A stretch of DNA of 24,598 bases from Methylotenera sp. UBA6020 (lineage in GTDB: Bacteria; Pseudomonadota; Gammaproteobacteria; Burkholderiales; Methylophilaceae), in contig DIZU01000126.1 in NCBI GenBank assembly GCA_002429455.1, forward strand, positions 367 through 24,964, read 5' to 3'. The position numbers and the translations under genes were made by a program. Below, one piece after another: positions 22,727 through 24,598 of the stretch. The notes below the pieces were generated by a model, which had not been told where the DNA came from, searched no databases, and saw nothing but the letters and a program-made list of their open reading frames with translations. Every line of letters starts with the position of its first letter. Position 1 is the first letter of the stretch.

Positions 22727-22915
22727 CTACCGCGCCTGTGCAGCGCAGCCATTATGGGAGTTTTCGACAATCGGCTGTCTGAGCGAAGCGAGTTTCCGAT
22801 TGACGCCCATAGTGGTGAGCAGCACAGGAAACAAGCGGTAGGGGGTAGCCTTTTCTTTGGTAACTTTCTTTTGGCTAAGCAAAAGAAAGTTACTCGCCAG
22901 TCGCGCGAAAGCGAC
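22727..22915. repeat. Dispersed structured repeat with three stem-loops
   Basis: The long first stem runs from 22727 to 22841 with nested paired blocks: ctaccgc/gcggtag, cctgtgc/gcacagg, ccattatggg/cccatagtgg (one wobble) and caatcgg/ccgattg. A perfect 13-bp stem follows at 22860-22872 / 22881-22893 around ggctaagc, then a small stem gtcgc/gcgac at 22900-22915. Words such as 'ggtaactttcttttggctaagcaaaagaaag' split over that stem are, from memory, very common between genes of beta- and gammaproteobacteria. Paired changes are kept, which indicates selection on folding. It marks the border of the PIN-gene insertion. No gene is seen in 22636-23043. Confidence 0.7.
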
Positions 22916-23043
22916 CTCTTACCAATTAAATGATGACAACACTCATTTAACAACCTGAAAATAAAAATTGATTAAGACCTACTTGCTGAAAATTCAGCAT
23001 CCTGTTTTACTAGAAATATTAGTTAAATTAAAGGACGACCACA

Positions 23044-23346
23044 ATGACTTCTATAACGATCAAAGAGGCTGTAAAAACAGCAAAAGAGAAAATTAAGGAG
23101 CTTTACGAAGATGACAGCCCTCAAGCACTAGCCCTAGAAGAAATTGAATTAATAGAAGAAGGAGAGCGCAAACTTTGGTCAGTAACGCTAGGGTTCCATC
23201 GAAACAAATCTGTGAAGGCAATTAACGCCACTATGTTAGGAGACTTGTATAAACCTTCGCAACAAGTAGAAAACCGAGTTTATAAAACAATATTAATTGA
23301 TGCTAATACTGGTGAGTTTATCAAAATGGAAATGCGAATAATTTAA
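23044..23346 (+). CDS. Small protein of unknown function paired with a PIN protein
   Basis: This 100-residue acidic protein has no signal peptide or membrane helix. AAGGACG about 7 nt before the ATG is a good ribosome binding site. The N-terminal third is a predicted amphipathic helix (IKEAVKTAKEKIKELYED). The rest looks like alternating strands (IELIEEGERKLWSVTLGF and RVYKTILIDANTGEFIKMEMRII). The ending 'hydrophobic-D-A.TGE' resembles PepSY-like modules, but this is weak. Its stop lies 2 nt before the PIN gene start, so the two are co-translated. It could be the antitoxin or binding partner, which is inference only. Confidence 0.75.
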   Translation: MTSITIKEAVKTAKEKIKELYEDDSPQALALEEIELIEEGERKLWSVTLGFHRNKSVKAINATMLGDLYKPSQQVENRVYKTILIDANTGEFIKMEMRII

Positions 23347-23348
23347 AA

Positions 23349-23873
23349 ATGAGCAGCCTAGAGCAAACACTCCGTGGGTATATAAGTCAACATAGTGATC
23401 ATGGGATTTTTCTTGATACCAATGTGCTTCTATTGTTTATTTTTGCACTTTATCAACCATCTAAAATTGGTTCAAAAAGGCTATCCAAATATAGCAAAGA
23501 AGACGGAGAGTTGTTAATTCAGTACGTCCAGAAATTCAGCAGAATACTCACAACCCCTCATGTGTTAGCAGAAACGTCAAATTTAGCAAGACAGATTTCT
23601 AAAGATAAACAAAGCAAAGAACTTGCAGAGACTCTTTATCCTTTATTTTTTCATGACACGCAAAACAGCTTTGTGAAACTTAATATTGATGAAATATTAG
23701 TAAATGCCGATTTATTTGGGAAGCTTGGTTTAACTGATTCTTGCATTGCTGCGCTTGCTCAAGAAAAGCAACTTTTATTAACAGATGACCTTGATCTATA
23801 CCTTGCTACTAATTCAAATGGCGGGGACGTCATTAACTTCACCCACATGCGCGAAGCTGCAGGAATTATCTAG
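23349..23873 (+). CDS. PIN-domain protein, likely ribonuclease
   Basis: This 174-residue protein has the acidic residues of a PIN nuclease in order: D23 (IFLDTNVLLLFI), E75 (TTPHVLAETSNLA), D130 (GLTDSCIAALA) and D146/D147 (LLLTDDLDLYLA), ending INFTHMREA. PIN domains cut RNA with metal ions and are common toxins. This one is longer than VapC (about 130 residues), with an inserted charged helix (KRLSKYSKEDGELLIQYVQKF) after the first strand. That is a pattern of less studied PIN families. It is the second gene of a two-gene unit. Toxin-antitoxin or defence function is plausible but unproven. Confidence 0.85.
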   Translation: MSSLEQTLRGYISQHSDHGIFLDTNVLLLFIFALYQPSKIGSKRLSKYSKEDGELLIQYVQKFSRILTTPHVLAETSNLARQISKDKQSKELAETLYPLFFHDTQNSFVKLNIDEILVNADLFGKLGLTDSCIAALAQEKQLLLTDDLDLYLATNSNGGDVINFTHMREAAGII

Positions 23874-23908
23874 TTGTTAATTCAGTATTTTTGCAAATTA
23901 AATTTAAC

Positions 23909-24598
23909 TTAACATTCCGCAAAAAATGCCTGCACATCCGCCAATATCCTAGTCCGCTTAAACGGTGGCAAGCTTTGCCAGATTTTTTTACCGTAAGATT
24001 TACTGATTAAACGCGGGTCGCAAATCATGAGTACGCCTCGATCATTCTCATCACGTATCAAGCGCCCCGCGCCTTGTTTTAAGGTAATGACTGAATAAGG
24101 TAATTGATATTCCATAAAGGCATTTTTGCCTTCAGCGTTCATTTTATCTACCCGCGCGGATAGCACCGGGTCATCCGGCGGAGCAAACGGGAGCTTGTCG
24201 ATAATCACGACACTGAGCGCTTCACCGCGAACATCAACCCCCTCCCAAAAGCTTTGCGAGCCGACTAGCACCGCATTGCCTAGCTTACGAAAACGGTCCA
24301 ACAACTCAGTTCGAGAGCTTTCACCTTGCAACAGTAGCGGGCTTTCGATGCCGTTTTCTATAAAAGCCTCTTTCAATAAGGCATGAATCTCGCGCATGGC
24401 GCGCAAGCTGGTTGAGAGCACAAAGGCTCTGCCGCCGCTGGCTTGCAGTACCGGCAGTGCGGCGGCGACCACACATGTCGTATACGATAGACTATTCGGA
24501 TCCGGCATATCGGGTGGCACATATAACAGCGCCTGCTCCTGATAATTAAACGGGCTGTCCCAAAAGCCTGTTGTGGCTTCTTGCAGGCCCATTTGTGC
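23909..24598 (-). CDS. ATP-dependent DNA helicase, DinG/YoaA type (cut by window edge)
   Basis: This is the C-terminal ~230 residues of an XPD-like superfamily 2 helicase. Visible parts belong to helicase domain 2: RAFVLSTSLRAMREI (motif IV region), NAVLVGSQSFWEGVDVRGEALSVVIIDKLPF (motif V) and the motif VI segment LKQGAGRLIRDENDRGVLMICDPRL, then the family's end SYGKKIWQSLPPF. The N-terminal ATP-binding and iron-sulfur regions lie beyond 24598, so the gene is partial and the first Met in the window is not its start. The sequence looks like the YoaA branch more than DinG proper, but I cannot decide from this part. It converges with the PIN gene, 35 nt away. Confidence 0.92.
   Translation of the reverse strand, partial: AQMGLQEATTGFWDSPFNYQEQALLYVPPDMPDPNSLSYTTCVVAAALPVLQASGGRAFVLSTSLRAMREIHALLKEAFIENGIESPLLLQGESSRTELLDRFRKLGNAVLVGSQSFWEGVDVRGEALSVVIIDKLPFAPPDDPVLSARVDKMNAEGKNAFMEYQLPYSVITLKQGAGRLIRDENDRGVLMICDPRLISKSYGKKIWQSLPPFKRTRILADVQAFFAEC

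Noticed and set aside
22705..22953. Minus-strand open frame of 82 codons
   Set aside because: It lies entirely across the folded repeat; its composition follows the stems, so it is a by-product of the repeat.
22636..23043. CRISPR array considered because of several hairpins
   Set aside because: No repeated unit with regular spacers; the hairpins are different from one another.

Overview
The window looks like chromosome of a betaproteobacterium, most probably a Methylophilaceae-type methylotroph (Methylotenera-like). This rests on moderately low GC, the layout of the cytochrome oxidase cluster (DUF2244, coxB with a fused cytochrome c domain, coxA, a tiny assembly protein, ctaG/cox11, coxC, a divergent DUF2909 gene, SURF1, an Sco-like protein, ctaA, ctaB), and the tsaB-rimI-holD and lemA-TPM blocks. 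The genus is an inference; I could not run a search.

Layout. 1-500: no supportable gene. 501-1434: two small exported proteins (a His/Gly/Tyr/Pro-rich secreted protein and a glycine-zipper lipoprotein). 1615-10545 (minus strand): a nearly complete aa3/caa3-type oxidase cluster. Reading in the direction of transcription, it runs from the DUF2244 gene through subunits II and I, a 37-residue assembly protein, the CuB chaperone CtaG/Cox11 and subunit III, then SURF1, an Sco-like thioredoxin-fold protein, heme A synthase and heme O synthase. The only gene against the flow is a 67-codon DUF2909 membrane protein. It shares a bidirectional terminator with coxC. CtaB and CtaA make heme O then heme A; CtaG, SURF1 and the Sco-like protein insert copper and heme; CoxA/B/C form the enzyme.

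10546-12045 is a small accessory patch. It holds a 447-nt control region with a perfect 13-bp palindrome and three phased TTTTGAC words, an orphan membrane-anchored protein, and a decayed tyrosine-recombinase (integrase) start next to tRNA-Leu(CAA), the typical scar of an integrated element. 12106-17329 holds queA, an exported protein of unknown function, a DUF1097 membrane protein, a lytic transglycosylase and proS. 17421-19663 holds a gene fragment and the lemA - ygcG-type - TPM operon. 19753-21577 is the overlapping tsaB-rimI-holD operon. 21725-22635 holds arfB and a yefM-yoeB toxin-antitoxin pair with a recognisable operator. 22727-22915 is a strongly folded repeat of a dispersed type. 23044-23873 is a two-gene cassette with a PIN-domain protein. 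The right edge cuts a DinG/YoaA-type helicase.

The most interesting points are these. (1) CoxA carries Leu336 where the proton-channel (K-channel) lysine of A-type oxidases should be, although the entry glutamate in CoxB is kept. (2) The HolD-like protein combines a psi-type clamp-loader peptide at its N-terminus with a catalytically dead uracil-glycosylase-like C-terminus. (3) There is an unexplained palindrome/direct-repeat array at the head of the oxidase operon. (4) The PIN cassette has a partner I do not recognise.
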